DNA from: Jaapia argillacea MUCL 33604
Lineage: Eukaryota; Basidiomycota; Agaricomycetes; Jaapiales; Jaapiaceae
DNA: 64,000 nt
Direction of reading: 5' to 3'
NCBI GenBank assembly: GCA_000697665.1
Contig: KL197735.1
Coordinates: forward strand, 35,283-99,282
Both the position numbers and the translations under genes were made by a program. Below are positions 21,943 to 34,422 of the stretch, piece by piece. The notes below the pieces were generated by a model. It was not told where the DNA came from. It was given only the letters and a program-made list of their open reading frames with translations, and searched no databases. The number at the start of each line of letters is the position of its first letter. The stretch's first letter is position 1.

Positions 21943-23650
21943 TCAGTAAAACGTTCCATTCTGACACTGGAATCCGAGAACCGTGGAGTTGATTGGCGGG
22001 TTGTTGCAAATGACTGTCGCCGGGACTCCGCTCTGTAAGGTCAAAGAGGATAGTGAGTGAGAGCCGCACGTGAAAAGCAGAGGTGACTGACCTGAGTATG
22101 AAGATTGATGTTCGAGAGAGTAAAGTTTTGACAAGCGTTCGCATTGCAGCGCATGACTACAGCTTGAGTTCCATCAGCTCCCGGCTCGTAGTACCTGCCA
22201 AGAAATCAGAGGGAGGCCACTCGGACACAAGGTAGTCACAAACCAGCATGGATCGGATATACAGGAGCCATCTCCAGGGTTGTATGTGTTGATATCGCCA
22301 TAGAAGTTGTCGTAAGTGAAGTCTTGCATGACCACAGAGGCGTTGTTGACTCTGGGAGCGCCAGGGCTGTTTTGGTCTTTGAAAAGTGGATGAGGCCCAG
22401 ATTTGGATACGGTAGAATTTCCAAGCCAACAAAACTCACCGACGTAGGACTGAGTCACGTAAATGGGGAAAGTGACGTTGTGGATTCCAATGTTGCGGTA
22501 GGTGACGTTCCTGTTTCAATACTTAGATATTTCTAACCATAAGATATATGAACCCAGACACTCACTTGGCTAAACCAGTTCCTCCGACCCAACTCTTGAA
22601 TCTTGCAGCATAAAGTGTATTCTCGAGGAAGACATCTTCCACGAGGATGTCAGAGACGTTTGCAGGACTAGAGGGTGTTTTCCCCAAAGAGCCGATGGAG
22701 CACCCGTGACTCTGGTACCCAATGAAGGCTCTGCGGAATGTGATGTTGGTGGAACCAGCCGAATTTTGTCCAACTGCGAGCGCGTCGTCGCCGTTGTAAA
22801 TAACAGAGTCTTCGATGAGGATGCTGAAGTGCGACCCCGTCAGCTCAGGCGATCAAGAAAGGGGCGGGAAACTCACTTGGATCCAGTTACATCGAATCCA
22901 TCTGTGTTGAAAGGGAACTGAAGACAACAAGAAACGTGAGAATGCCGAAAGAGTAGGCATAATGGCGAATACACACAGATCCAGTTGAGCGTGCGTCGAT
23001 GAGGGTATTGGTGACATGCACATTGTATGATCCACTCAAACTGAAGCACCACGCAATCGGTTTGAAGAGCTTGATATTCGAAATAAACCCAGTCCTAAAC
23101 CACATGAGCCTATTTGATGTTTGAATCTGTTGCGATTCCACTTACTTCACTGAGAATCCGATCAAATGGGGACGAGCAATTGTATTGCTAGCGTCCCACC
23201 ATTGTTGACCTGGAAACGGACATGAGCAATCTGAAAAATCATATAACACGCGGAGAACATACCGTACGAATTGATCCATCCACTGGTCGCGTCCGACGAC
23301 CCAGTGAGAGTCACATTGGTACCGTTGAAGAAGAACCAATATCCCCCATTCGTAGTGGCATTGACAGCAGCCTGGACTGCTGTCACATTGGTAGGGAGAG
23401 AAAGGTTTCCCAGGATAGACACGGCAAGGTTGGACTGGGTGAGAGTCAAAGGCGTAAAGATGTTGTAAGACGTGTTCGCCGAAAAGACAATTGGTTGGCC
23501 AGCGGGGCAAGACTTCACCGCCGATAGGACATTGGGAGTATCATCTTGCCCATCCACATGAGCGACAGCGCATTGTGCTGAAGCTAAACTGAATTGTGTG
23601 AGCAAGGCAAGAGCAAGAACAGAGAGACGGGATAGCGTGAGGCCAGCCAT
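21943..23650 (-). CDS. Secreted GH28 pectinase-type glycoside hydrolase, paralogue, 421 aa
   Basis: Nine exons starting at 23650, 23209, 23094, 22917, 22823, 22510, 22376, 22194 and 22032, totalling 1266 nt in frame. Exons 2 to 8 have the same lengths as in the neighbouring gene (64, 118, 41, 258, 71, 133 and 103 nt); only the first and last differ. Start 23650 gives a signal peptide ([19 protein letters not shown]); an ATG eight codons upstream (23674) is in frame but lengthens the n-region. Active-site motifs are retained: [28 protein letters not shown] and ARFKSW. The change from DAINIG to DALAVG next to the catalytic aspartates may alter specificity. A TATAAAT lies at 23708-23714. Probably a tandem duplicate under shared control. 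Confidence 0.93.
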
Positions 23651-23796
23651 ATCGACCGTGGATACCAAGGGCACGGAGGACTTTCATCACTAGAAAAAAG
23701 ATGAGAGATTTATAGTCGAGGCTTGATGCATCCATCCCGTAGTGGGGCTGGTCATGAGGATACGGGATCAGAAAGGGGAGACGAGAATTCAATGTT

Positions 23797-23805
23797 CGGC
23801 CCGCC
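23797..23805. promoter_or_regulatory. CGGCCCGCC motif, proximal site of GH28 gene 2
   Basis: Exact nonamer, 147 bp upstream of the start codon at 23650, nearly the same distance as the proximal site of gene 1 (144 bp). Candidate Zn2Cys6 binding site. Confidence 0.5.
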
Positions 23806-23965
23806 AGGTAAGTGTACCTCAATGACGATCTCAGGCATATTGTACAGAAGCAGGAAGGAGAAGCGCCACGGGAGTAGACATGACGGAACAGTAGATGGGC
23901 GTGGAATTCTGAATTTCGACCAGGCCAACGCCAGCCAAAGGCGTTGTCGAAGGTTATTCGGGTAG

Positions 23966-23974
23966 CGGCCCGCC
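23966..23974. promoter_or_regulatory. CGGCCCGCC motif, distal site of GH28 gene 2
   Basis: Second copy, 316 bp upstream of the start codon at 23650. The sequence between 23806 and 24281 otherwise holds no recognisable gene. Confidence 0.45.
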
Positions 23975-24281
23975 AAAGGCCCGTTAAGCCGAAGGAGCCG
24001 TTGGCGATGAAGGCGAGGGCAAGAAGGGAGTACGAAATCGTGAAGAAAGGAGACTGTCGTCGACGGAGTCAAGGCCGCAGAAAACCCGCTTTGCTGACAG
24101 ACGGAAGGCAGCGTGTAAGAGTTCAAGATCCCACGGACGTTGACAGCGGGGCGGTTCCATAGTCGATGTTGTACACCAATCCTAGCGGTTCAATGACAAG
24201 TAACTTTCAACTCACACACCTTCTACAACCTAGGCCCCCTTCAATGGCTATGTGGTCATCACCTTAGAAGTCAACCACTTC

Positions 24282-25760
24282 TCAAATCACCTGGGCACCC
24301 AGTGCAGCCGCGAATCTCTTCGATGCCCTCTTAACCTCTCCCCTTTCGCCCATCACCGTCAACTTCACGATATCACCCTGCTCTCCAGTGTAATCATCCA
24401 GAACCGTCAACTCAAACCTCCCAAACGCCCAATTCAAAATCCGTACCCCTCCGCCGTCGAATCGCACAAATCCCTTGACCCTCCAAACAGTCTCCTTGGA
24501 AAGAGTGTGTAGTGCTTTCAACAACAAATCTTCTGACACCTGTTCGACCCGTTCTGCGGAGTCGTTCAAATTGCTAGCTTGGACCTCCCCATGACCATTC
24601 TCGGCGCAGTGACACTCCAAGCCATGGGCGTGCGAGTGGTCGACATGTCGAGGTCCAAGAGACGGCCCTCTATAGACGGTCACAGTCTCCACTTCGTGAT
24701 TGTGTGTGACATCTACGAAATCGCTCCCCGATGCTGAGTCTACGAAGAGCTTTGTGTCCAATCCAAAGACGATGTTTGGGTCAACACCTGCCTTGCCCTG
24801 ACATCGAATCTTCGGGGTGGTATCGTTGAGGGTATTCAAATGATCGATGACGATATCTAATTGCCGTTCTGAGATATGCTCCCATTTATTCTGGGTAGTT
24901 AGGAAGGGCCGGGTTAGTGCCACCGACATATGACAGAGACGAAAACGCACGATGAGAATAACGTCTGTGTAGCTGGATTGCATCCTCGCTGTTGGGGAAT
25001 TATCTTCGTATCCTACGAAGTTCTCCGCGTCGACCACGGTTACGATTGCGTCGAGCTTGAGATCACCACAGGTTTCCCGTTCCAATTCACGAATCTGGAA
25101 TGCAAGAGTAGCGGGAAATGCGGATCCACTATCAAGGGAACCGAGCGTAAAATCAGCATCGAACCTGATCCACCATCAAGAAACAACCAACGAGCATTCA
25201 ATAATGATACGATCTGGTCGGAACTTTTCTACACATGAGAATGTGAGCAAGTAAAGGATTCGCAATCGTCGACTGTTGACTTACCTCGAATTTCGAGCAA
25301 CGCTGTCTTCATTTGACCGACCAAAACACAGCACCTTGTCGCATTCCAACCGTGAGCCCGATTTCGGTTGAATTGGCGTTGACCCTGCTCACATGCAGCC
25401 ATTGAGAATTTCGCTGACCGCGGTCAAGCTGGATTGCTTGGCCAGTTGACTATCAACTGAAGGCCCGCTTTCCTTAGAATAGATGCTCATCAGGCCTGCC
25501 AGATGACAAACTCACCCTCGACATCACCGAATTCATTCTTCAGCAATACTACCTTGTAGTCTTTGGGCAGCTGAGGTAGCAAGGATAGAATTATAGACGT
25601 CTTGAATTCCAGGTGAATCCAATATCAGTATTCCAAGTGAGTTTGCCCAGGAAGTCATGCTCACCTTGCCAGCTCCTAGAAAACCAGTAAAGACTGTGAT
25701 TGGGATGTGGGAGGTCGCCGCAAAGGCAGGTTTCTGATCCTCTAAATCTATTGAACCCAT
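24282..25760 (-). CDS. CobW/COG0523-family metal-chaperone GTPase
   Basis: Exon 1 (25760-25665) encodes HIPITVFTGFLGAGK, the P-loop with the family GxxGxGK form. Exon 2 (from 25600) gives TSIILSLLPQL and LLKNEFGDVEVD (Walker B region). The diagnostic metal-binding GCxCC appears as GCMCC only after an intron between Met and Cys is removed. Next come PDRIIIE, SGSAFPATLA and VTVVDAENF. The C-terminal CobW_C domain has a His/Cys-rich insert (RHVDHSHAHGLECHCAENGHG) and WRVKGFVRF near the end. Family members use GTP hydrolysis to load zinc or other metals into client proteins; the eukaryotic ZNG1 branch activates methionine aminopeptidase. The His-rich loop supports metal handling, but the client is unknown. 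ATG 25778 is an alternative start. Confidence 0.9.
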
Positions 25761-25974
25761 CGAGATTTCTAGCAACACCCAGGGATATATGTATGTTCAG
25801 CAGCAAGCGGAACGTTGAGGGACCAAGTCTAGAATGAGGTCATGGACAAGTCGCGTTGCCGGTGTCAGTTGTGGTTGAACTTGACCGTCCTATCTTTGCC
25901 GCGAGGGGCAACCCCTGCAGCCTCGCTGTCTTATACCATCTACTCTGAAGACTCAAGGGTCCATATATGCTAAA
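25761..25974. promoter_or_regulatory. Divergent promoter, CobW-type GTPase / CWH43
   Basis: Only 214 bp lies between the start codons of two head-to-head genes, so both promoters must share it or overlap. No TATA box was assigned. Confidence 0.5.
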
Positions 25975-28900
25975 ATGGTGTCCGCATCCCATTTCACGCT
26001 GAACGCGTCTACTGTCGCCCGAGTCCACACAGCGTTGAGCTTGGGTGCGTTTCTTACCGCACTGTTCCTGGGGTGTGCCCTCCATTATCAGAAGATTGTC
26101 AAGAATGGTGTGGCTGGATACCCTGAGGAGTGGTTTCCATCCGTTTCTGCTACGTGAGTTTCATCGTCAGCGCCGCCTTGACATGTTCGCTTACACTTGT
26201 CAATGTGCTCTCCGATGAAAAGAGTAGGAGATTGGTACCCAGAGAGGAACATCTTCCAGATATTAATTGCGTTGACATCAGGTATGCCGTCCTTAACATT
26301 GTGACCACGAGCCAAACAAATACTCCCTACCCGTAGGACCACGTTTTGTTGTTGTAATCTTGCAATATTATCTCAACCGGTCTCAGAGTTCATCTTTGCC
26401 AATGGTCGTGTTTCTATCTGGTATCTTACGGACGTTCTTGTGTGGTGGTTGGGTATTCATCACCTCGAACGATGATCACGACATACACGACATTCTGATG
26501 ATCAGTTACATTGTTTGTAACCTCCCTTGGATGCTTGGAGGCATCAGCTGCACGACACTGGGGAACGAGAAAGCACAGCAGAGAAGGTCTGTAGTTCACA
26601 TCTTCACTCCTTCTGACGCTAACTCGCAATAGACAGCTGATCGCTACGACGTGAGTGGCCTGAAGTCTCGTTCACCAACGTGATCCTCATGGGCTATTTA
26701 GTTTTTTCGCATCCATGATTCCTATGATCTACTTCTTTGTGCAGCACAAAGTTCACCGCATCCCAGGAGGTTCGTCCCCAGCACCGTCATTATCGGTGAA
26801 AACACGTATACTAAGATTTGTGGTCTAGCATATACCCACTACAGCTTCTTTGAATGGGGGCTTATCTTCCAAGATATATTGTACGACTCCGTCGCGGAAC
26901 TAGACTTCAAGACAGCCAACCTACAGGTGGGGCGTAACCAGCATGTTTCACTCTCGATCGTACTCAATCCTCAACGATTTAGATCTCACTGGGGTCCTTC
27001 ACACATGAATCTGATGAAATGTACAACCAGCTTCGTCGTCTCGCATAACATATGGATAATTGATTAACTTATCCAAAGCAGACCAATTTTAGTTGAGAAC
27101 AAACTCCATAAATCGGAAATAGAAGAGGTACCAGTGAAAGCCGAAATTCCCAGTCCTCGACATTTGAGTCGAGAGAAATCGTACGACGAGGAAACAAACC
27201 CGTGGAAGGACACTCCCAGTCCAAATGGCCACCCGATCGCAAGCTCATGGCGGCCAATTACAACATTTCTATCAGATGCCTACCTTTGTCAGTTGTTCTC
27301 GCACTCGTTTCGACGCAGCATACTGACCGAGATACTCCAGCATATATCTGTTGGTCTATCTTCACGTCGTTAGCTCCGACACTCTTTTACTTCTCTGTGT
27401 GGGAGCTAGGTATCGCGGGACATGAACTCGCACTACTTTCATCTCTATCTCCTGGGTTACTCGGCATCCCGTCGTTCCACAGCTGGTCGCGTACGCTTGA
27501 TGGTAGAACGACGCTTCATCTCCTGTCGTTCCTTGGGCTCGCGGCGTATGCTGTTGAGGATCCATTTGCGAGACTTTTGGCGGTGGCACTCGCCAACATG
27601 GCCCTGTCCATTAGGCTCGCTGTTGATTGGACTGGTGCGGATGGGCGGGGAGCAGGATACCAAGGCATACGTGAGTTGACATAACTCTTCATTCTAGATA
27701 ACTTTGCACTCATATCCCGTTCAGTCACTGGCTTGGGGCTCATTCTTTCGTCGCTGTCAAAGCATGCCAACCATTCTAGCAATCCAGGTGCTTTCTGCTT
27801 CTATATCGTTGCTGTCCCAATTCTAATCATCAACAGTATGGCCACTTGTCAACGAGACTTCCGGGGGGTACAACAAGACTGGTATAGCCTTGGCGCTTCT
27901 CGCCCTCGCGGAACTGTACACGAGGCCTTCGGAGACACCCATCATCAAAAGGCGGCCGAAGCAACTTGGCGATCGACGCGTCAACCATGAAGGACGAACA
28001 TCCTGGTTCATCCCTGCTGTCTCTCTCGGTGGCCTTCTCTTCTCGCTTCATCTCTTCTTAGCGGATTCTAGTACCCTTATAGCTTGGTCGTGGACCGGGT
28101 ATCCTATCAAAGGACCTGTCCCCCATACGCATGGCTCCCTCACCATCCTCGCCCAAGTACTCGGGCTCCTCATCCCTCTATATCTCTCCTCACATGCTCC
28201 AAGACTCTTGTCTATCCTACAAAGCCCGGCGTGGTTTCTATACGGGGCAGCGAGTGCATATGTGACATTCACATATCGAAATTGGCTTGGTTATGCTGGT
28301 GGTTGGAACTTGTCCGTATTTCTCATGTCATTGATCCCCCAAGTCTTCGAGAACGCTGCGAGTTCGGGCAAGGTCGCAAGAACTTACTTTACGGCCTGGC
28401 TTGTTGCCATCTTGTTTGACCTGGCAAACGTCTGGGCCGTTGCCTACGCTTTTGTGCCGGGAGGTGTCTATTTACGAGAAAGAACAGATTTGTGAGTTGT
28501 CAAGGTCTTATAAATATCAGTTTCTGACTTCGGTCTAGGATTCTGATCATGCAGATGGCCACACTAGCGTTCGGGTTCAATTGGCCTCGTCTCCCGAAGT
28601 CGGCCATCAGTATGACTCTCCCCAGTTCGACGGTGTCATTCACGAGGATCCTCCTTGTCTTGGCTGCTGTTTTTTCGCTGCTCGTGACTATGTATCGAGC
28701 ACCAACGTCGAGTCCGCAACCTTTTAAGCCTGGTGCTCGAATAGTTACGGCTGGGATATGGACAGTGCATTTTGGTATTGACAATGAGGGAAGAGATAGT
28801 CGGAGACGGATGGGAGACTTGATCAAGTACGTCATCAACGTTCTACACGGAAGTTTGGTTGTTGAATCGTGGGTTTCCAGGGATATGCAGCTGGATGTGG

Positions 28901-30151
28901 TTGGTTTGCTTGAAACCGATCTTCACGTGAGTTCTCACGGAATCAAGCGAGTCATTCATGCGCTCATATAGCCTGTAGCGAATTGTGTTTGGTAACCGTG
29001 ATTTGTGGGTCTACTCTCACTAGCTCAAGATCCATCGTTACTCACCTTGACCCTTAGGACCCGAGTGATTGCCCATGATCTGGGATACGTGAGTCTCCAT
29101 CGGTTGCCATCCCATCCTACTGTTCTGATAGGCGACCCTTTAGCATGTGGATATTGGTCCAGGGCCGAACTCGCATACATGGGGCGCCGTCTTGCTATCC
29201 AAGGTATTCAATTGTCCTGAGTTCCGAGGCGTCACTAACTTCTTTTTCAGTTCCCGATCATCAACACCACCCACCACCTGCTTCCCTCACCCCATGGCGA
29301 ACTCGCGCCGGCCATCGAAGCGGTTCTCGACATCTATGGCACGGAGGTAACCGTTATCGTGGCTCACAATGGGCAAGAAGAAGATCCCCTTGATCGCGAG
29401 TTACAGAGTAAAGAACTTGCACGAATTATGGCCGCCTCATACCCTCGGCCTGTCATCTTCTTGGGGTACGTCGTAACGAAACCCGGTGCCAAGCGGCGTA
29501 CGTATACTTCCTCTCATTGTCTGCCTCATACTCATCGCTGAATGGATCTTCACTCGATAAAGCGGCGCCCTATGAGATCCTCGTAAGCGATGGACGCATG
29601 CACGACATTGACTCGTTCGACTTTGATCGATGGTGAGCGGTTTACCCTTCGTGCCTATCAATCGACAGTCGCTGAATTTCTTCAGGTGTGAGTACATCCT
29701 TTACCGAGGGCTTTATCGCACCGCATATGCGCGAGTATCTCGAAGCACCATCACGGACACAGAACTTCAAATTGGGCAATTTGTTCTTCCAAAACACGGT
29801 ACCCAGGTCACCGATAATTCCAATGAGGCACGATACCTTCGATCGTGGAAGGAGGACCTTCCCGAATCTCATGTGAGTATGAGTAGTCGCACCTGCCAAA
29901 TCCATAAGCATATACTGATGCTCGTCGAAAGTGGTTCCCCATGGAATATTATGGGAATGAGAACGAAGGTGGCGTCAGGTATGTCAGCTCACTTGAGATT
30001 CCTTCCGCTACTCATCAATCCACCAATCAGAGGCCACTACTACCATGTATTCAACACAGTGAGTTGTCTTCTTCAATGCGTAAGGTGCAATTCTCACTAA
30101 CGTCCATGCCAGCCCCTGTATTACAAAATTCCTGAAGGCGCCATTCTATAG
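25975..30151 (+). CDS. CWH43: CWH43 homologue, GPI-anchor lipid remodelling
   Basis: A long multi-exon gene encoding the full two-part protein. The N-terminal PGAP2/FRAG1-like half has ten or more membrane helices, starting [19 protein letters not shown] and [19 protein letters not shown]. It is followed by a short charged linker (about 27080-27240) and a second helical block ([20 protein letters not shown] to about 28490). The C-terminal half is an endonuclease/exonuclease/phosphatase fold with [24 protein letters not shown] and [15 protein letters not shown]. In yeast Cwh43 replaces the diacylglycerol of GPI anchors with ceramide in the ER. The linker exon stays in frame only if its intron starts GTACAA after codons ending ...DEAT; alternative GT sites shift frame. 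Stop TAG at 30149-30151. Many introns (about 18) are short and in agaricomycete style. Confidence 0.92.
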
Positions 30152-30189
30152 CGTACCCATCCTGTAGATACTGTATTATCACGGACAAA

Positions 30190-33118
30190 TCACGAATATC
30201 CCGTCTGTCGTACTAAATGTTGTCGTTCGCTTTCTTCTTCGCTCTCCTCGTCCTCGTCCTCTTCCTCAGACCCTTCTTCCTCTTCCACGGACTTTTCACC
30301 TTCCTCCTCCTCTTCTTCACTCTCCCCTTCTTCCTCTTCCTCTTCCTCATCAGTACCTTCATCTGCATAAAACTTCTCCAGGTCATCCGTATAACGCCCT
30401 TTCGTGGCAGGCGTGACAGACCCAACTGGTGAAGGTCCACTAGCAGGCGTCAAAACAACAGGCGAGGCAAAGTTGGAAGAAGACGCGAAAGCCCGAGCCG
30501 GAGTTGCTTGAGCATAAACGGAGACTTGAGGCTTGTCGTCCTCCGTGTCTCGCAAAGAAGACTCCGTTCCTTCCTCCAGCCAATCGGGAAAGTAATGATC
30601 ACTTATTCGCATCTCCCTGCCAGTAACAGCAGCCAGCGAACCCAAGATTGCTTGGTCGTCAGCTAAACGATCCAACAATAGCATCAGCCTCACAGAACAA
30701 ACAGACATAAAATCTCGATCAGACATACCCAACCACGAATCCTTTTGAACAATCTCAGCTTTGCCCTCAAACAAAACCAACTTGACCTGTTCCCTCCTCA
30801 GCACAACCCCTCCTCTATCCCTCTCCTCAAATTCCCCTTCAACACCTTGCAAACTCCCTCCCAAGACACCACCCAAAAGCGAACTCAACATCCTCGCTCG
30901 ATCTCGAATGTCATAATTCAGATCATACCGAGCTAGCGAGAAGACGTATCGTGCCAAGAGGGTTAATGTACGGTCGGAGGGGTTCAGGACGAGGAGTTTT
31001 GCTGTTAGAGTTATGATTTGGAGTTTGACTATCGAGTCCTACTCATAACAATGGCAGATTCTGTGAGATGTAGCTCCGGAGGAGTTGAAATCGGGGTGGA
31101 CGAACCTCTTGGATGAATGTCTTTGCAGTCTTTCGTAGAACGTCAGGCGCCCAAAGGGCGATCCCTTCAATCCCTCCACCAACCCCAGGAACATCTTTCA
31201 ATTTAGGTTCCTCCCCAACTCCCACAACCCCCGCATACTGTCCCACAAGCCAAATAACACAAGCCCTCGCTTGAGGATGTCTAATATCATCGATCCGATA
31301 CGCCAGACTCGATACTATCGATATCGTTGATTTCGGTGATGTCGAGATCGAGGTGGAACGCATTTGGTTTTGGACGAGGGATTTGAGGACTAGGACTGCG
31401 TTGCTTACTACTACGTCTAAGATCCCAACATGAGTGGTTGATCGACGATGCGAGGAGGGTGGAGATGAACGAACCGTGTGGACTCTTGATGAAATTCAAG
31501 AGGGCTGTCAAACATTGTTGTGTGCTATCTGGTACCAGCCTCGCACAATGTCCTATAGCTTGTATGGATTCTGACACCAGTTGGTCGTCGACGTCATCTG
31601 CGTAATCCTGCCCCATCGCAGAATATCCATTAATCATACACCATAAGGTGGTGGGTAAAGAACATACGATGAATTCGCGTAACAGAGCTTGGTAGTTATC
31701 GGTATTCAGAAACGTCAACAATAATTTGACTTTATCCCGTTTGACGGGGGTGGAGTCGTCTGCTCGTACCAAGATTTTGGTATAAAAGGGAGCGAATAGA
31801 TGCTAACCAACGTCAGCGCATACATTCACATAAGTACCAAGGCAAAAGAGTACCCACCGGTGCTCGACGCGCAATGATCCTCATATAAACCAAAGCACAC
31901 CTCTCGACTTCTTTTGATATCGTCAAAAGTCTAAAGAGGGGTTGTACGACCTTTGGTAGGGAGGACGGAGGTCCCAGGTAGTATATCAACTTGATAGTAG
32001 CCATCACAACCTACCATCTCCGATAAGTCACTTTCACAATATAGAACGAGATGGATAACTCACAGCAGGGTTCCTAGACTGCACAAGTGGCTCCACACAC
32101 CCAAGCAATAACTCCAAATCCTTATCCACCTCTTCCTCCCCTTCTCCCTCTTCACCCGCATCCGCTCGCATGGTAACGATAGGTCTAGGCAACATAACCC
32201 TCGCATACCTCATCAACAAATTCATCAAATCCACTTGTCCCCATTCATCCACATCTACCAAGGTCCTACAGAGTCGACGGTAATGTTGGTGAAGTAGGTC
32301 AAGACGAGTTGGACAGATTGTTAGGAATGCTACTGATGTTGAACCTAGGGAGAGGGGGGAACGGTCTCGCAGGAGGGTTTGGATGATTGATATTAGTTCT
32401 GGGAGGTGGTTGTTATCCAACCTACGTTCATCAATTCAAGCATGACGTTATATAGATTCCAAGGGGTAGAACAGAGGAAAGATAACGCACTGATAACATT
32501 TCGGAATAGCCAACGCAGCAACCTTCCTAACATAAGGACTATTATCCGCCGCACATTTCCTAACAGCCATAACCACAATCCCCCCAATCATCCCCACTTT
32601 AATCCCACTCAAAACCCTCAAAGCCATCGCCCTAATCAGTGGATTCGGGTCATTTAAATCCTTTTGGAAAGTATTGATCGAGAGGAGCGCGAGGTCTGGT
32701 TCTGATTCGGCGTAACGGAGGAGGAAGATGTATACTAGTTTACGGACTTCGAGGGATGGTGAGGCGACGGATTTGACTACGAGGGGGAAGTATTCGGATA
32801 CATTGCGACCTTTTGAGATTAGCTAGGGACTGGTGTGTGAATGAACGATTTGTAGGTTGACAAGCAAACGAGGGGGATTGGGACGGAGGGGCTGAAACGT
32901 ACTGCGACGAGACGTTTCATCGCCTGTAACTTCTCGCGATCGCTATTCGAGTCTAAAGACTTTCGAATATTCGCCTTGTCTTCTGGCGTATCGAGATATG
33001 TCGAACCTGGTGTTTTGCCTATTGCGAGATCTCTGGTGTGTTCAGAGATAGTTTCTTGGAGTCGCATGCCTAGACGAGAGGCATTTTCGGTGATGGTGTT
33101 GAGGTTTAGTCCAGCCAT
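30190..33118 (-). CDS. APL6: AP-3 adaptor complex subunit beta
   Basis: Starts [17 protein letters not shown] at 33118. The HEAT/armadillo adaptin N-terminus follows through several exons: [97 protein letters not shown]. The C-terminal 60 residues before TGA at 30190 are almost all Glu, Ser and Asp, which is the acidic hinge typical of beta-3 adaptins; the ear domain is not seen, so the protein is on the short side like several fungal forms. AP-3 sorts cargo from the Golgi or endosomes to the vacuole; the beta chain carries trunk interactions and dileucine-signal binding. The 3' end faces CWH43 tail to tail with 38 bp between stop codons. Confidence 0.9.
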
Positions 33119-33389
33119 GATGGGTGAATGGCCCTGGCTTGCAATGTGTGAGTAGCCTCGGTATGCCAGACCAGATAACTTGAAACTGAGCGGGACGTGG
33201 TGAGCAGGAGGAATGACGTATTTACTTATCCATCGCTAACCGAATTACTTATGGACTGACAACTGTACTTGCCCAACAACTTGCATTTCCACAAACGACG
33301 CACATACATGTACCAGAAATGACAGTATCATTCGACTCCTCAACCCCTCTAGAGCTATTTGTTGTACAAAAGACGACACGATAATCACT

Positions 33390-33971
33390 TCAAGGCTCCA
33401 ACGACGCGGGGAAAGTTCCACTGTCCCTCTGGTCATCCCATTTGCCAACCTAGTATGAAAAAGTCGCAAGTCAGTCTCGGTTGATCCAGACCGACAACCG
33501 ACGAGCGAGCATCTTACCCATTCATCTACACAGGGGGTGAATTCAAATGAGATTACGATATGTGGGTGGAGAGGAGGGGTACGCACTGGGGCAGAGAGAG
33601 GTGTAGGCCCTCTTGAACTGCTTGCATGGAGCAAAATCCTCGCCCTTCGCGGCTATGCACTTGAAATAGTCGGTATAGTTTTGGAAGCTACAACACAACG
33701 CGCAAATCACAATCAACCATTCATTCCCTCCCACAAATTTCTCTCCACCACAACTCACCAATGACGAGTCTGGTTCGTGTTGGGGAACCGGGCTAACCAA
33801 CCAAAGGAACATGATATGAGTTCAGACGACGCGCGACCCAAAAATAAGGGAGAACGACGAACCGTCAAAGCCGGCAGTTTGGAGAACGTATTTGCTACGA
33901 TGTCCAAAAAATTAGTGGGTCGTGTTGGTGACGAGCAGCGAGGAGACTGCAAACCTGGCAAGCTCAGACAT
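33390..33971 (-). CDS. COX12: Cytochrome c oxidase subunit VIb (COX12/COX6B), 83 aa
   Basis: Assembled from short exons: MSELAS (33971-33955), then KYVLQTAGFDA, RFPNTNQTRHC, the core exon, NEW and a final exon VGKWDDQRDSG ending at TGA 33390-33392. Frame is kept at every junction. The twin cysteine motif is complete: C-x9-C (CFQNYTDYFKC) and C-x10-C (CKQFKRAYTSLC), the disulfide pairs formed in the intermembrane space by the Mia40 relay. FPNTNQTRHC and AKGEDFAPC match the COX6B family closely and the length is normal. The subunit sits on the intermembrane face at the oxidase dimer interface. Small exons and long reading frames in other phases would make this gene easy to miss. Confidence 0.95.
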
Positions 33972-34422
33972 TGTTGGAGGGGCAAGAGGAGGAAAGGAAT
34001 GGGTGTGTCGAGAGTCAAGGTCAACAAATGTCAACGGACGTTGTCGGGTTCTCCCACGTGGCAATTAAATCGCCTCGTCCAGACTTGTTACTCAACGCCA
34101 CCTCCCCTCCGTGAAACCTCTCCTGTGAATTTGTGTCGAAGTTGATGAGATATAATAGGTCGTCTGCCTTCAATATTTGCCCACCAAGTGGGGCGTATGC
34201 TAGTAGCACCCTAAAAGCATCTTCCAGTTTACACCTGACGCCAACGGAGACGCGATTGAAATGCTACCGATGCCCGACCGTGTCTTTCACAACCCAACGC
34301 GAGCAACAACAAATAGCAAGAGCTTCATCCCTCCAACCCAATAAATTACAAAAGAATAGAGATCATACACCATACACATAAATCGACGGACAGCGAGGAC
34401 AAGGATCCCCTCACAAGCCTCA
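33972..34422. other. Spacer between COX12 and the mini-exon gene
   Basis: 451 bp with promoter of COX12 and 3' end of the mini-exon gene, both on the minus strand. No other gene was seen. Confidence 0.5.

Noticed and set aside
30213-30440. Lys/Arg-rich and Leu/Phe-rich ORFs opposite or beside the APL6 acidic tail
   Set aside because: They are frame shadows of the Glu/Ser-rich hinge codons of APL6.
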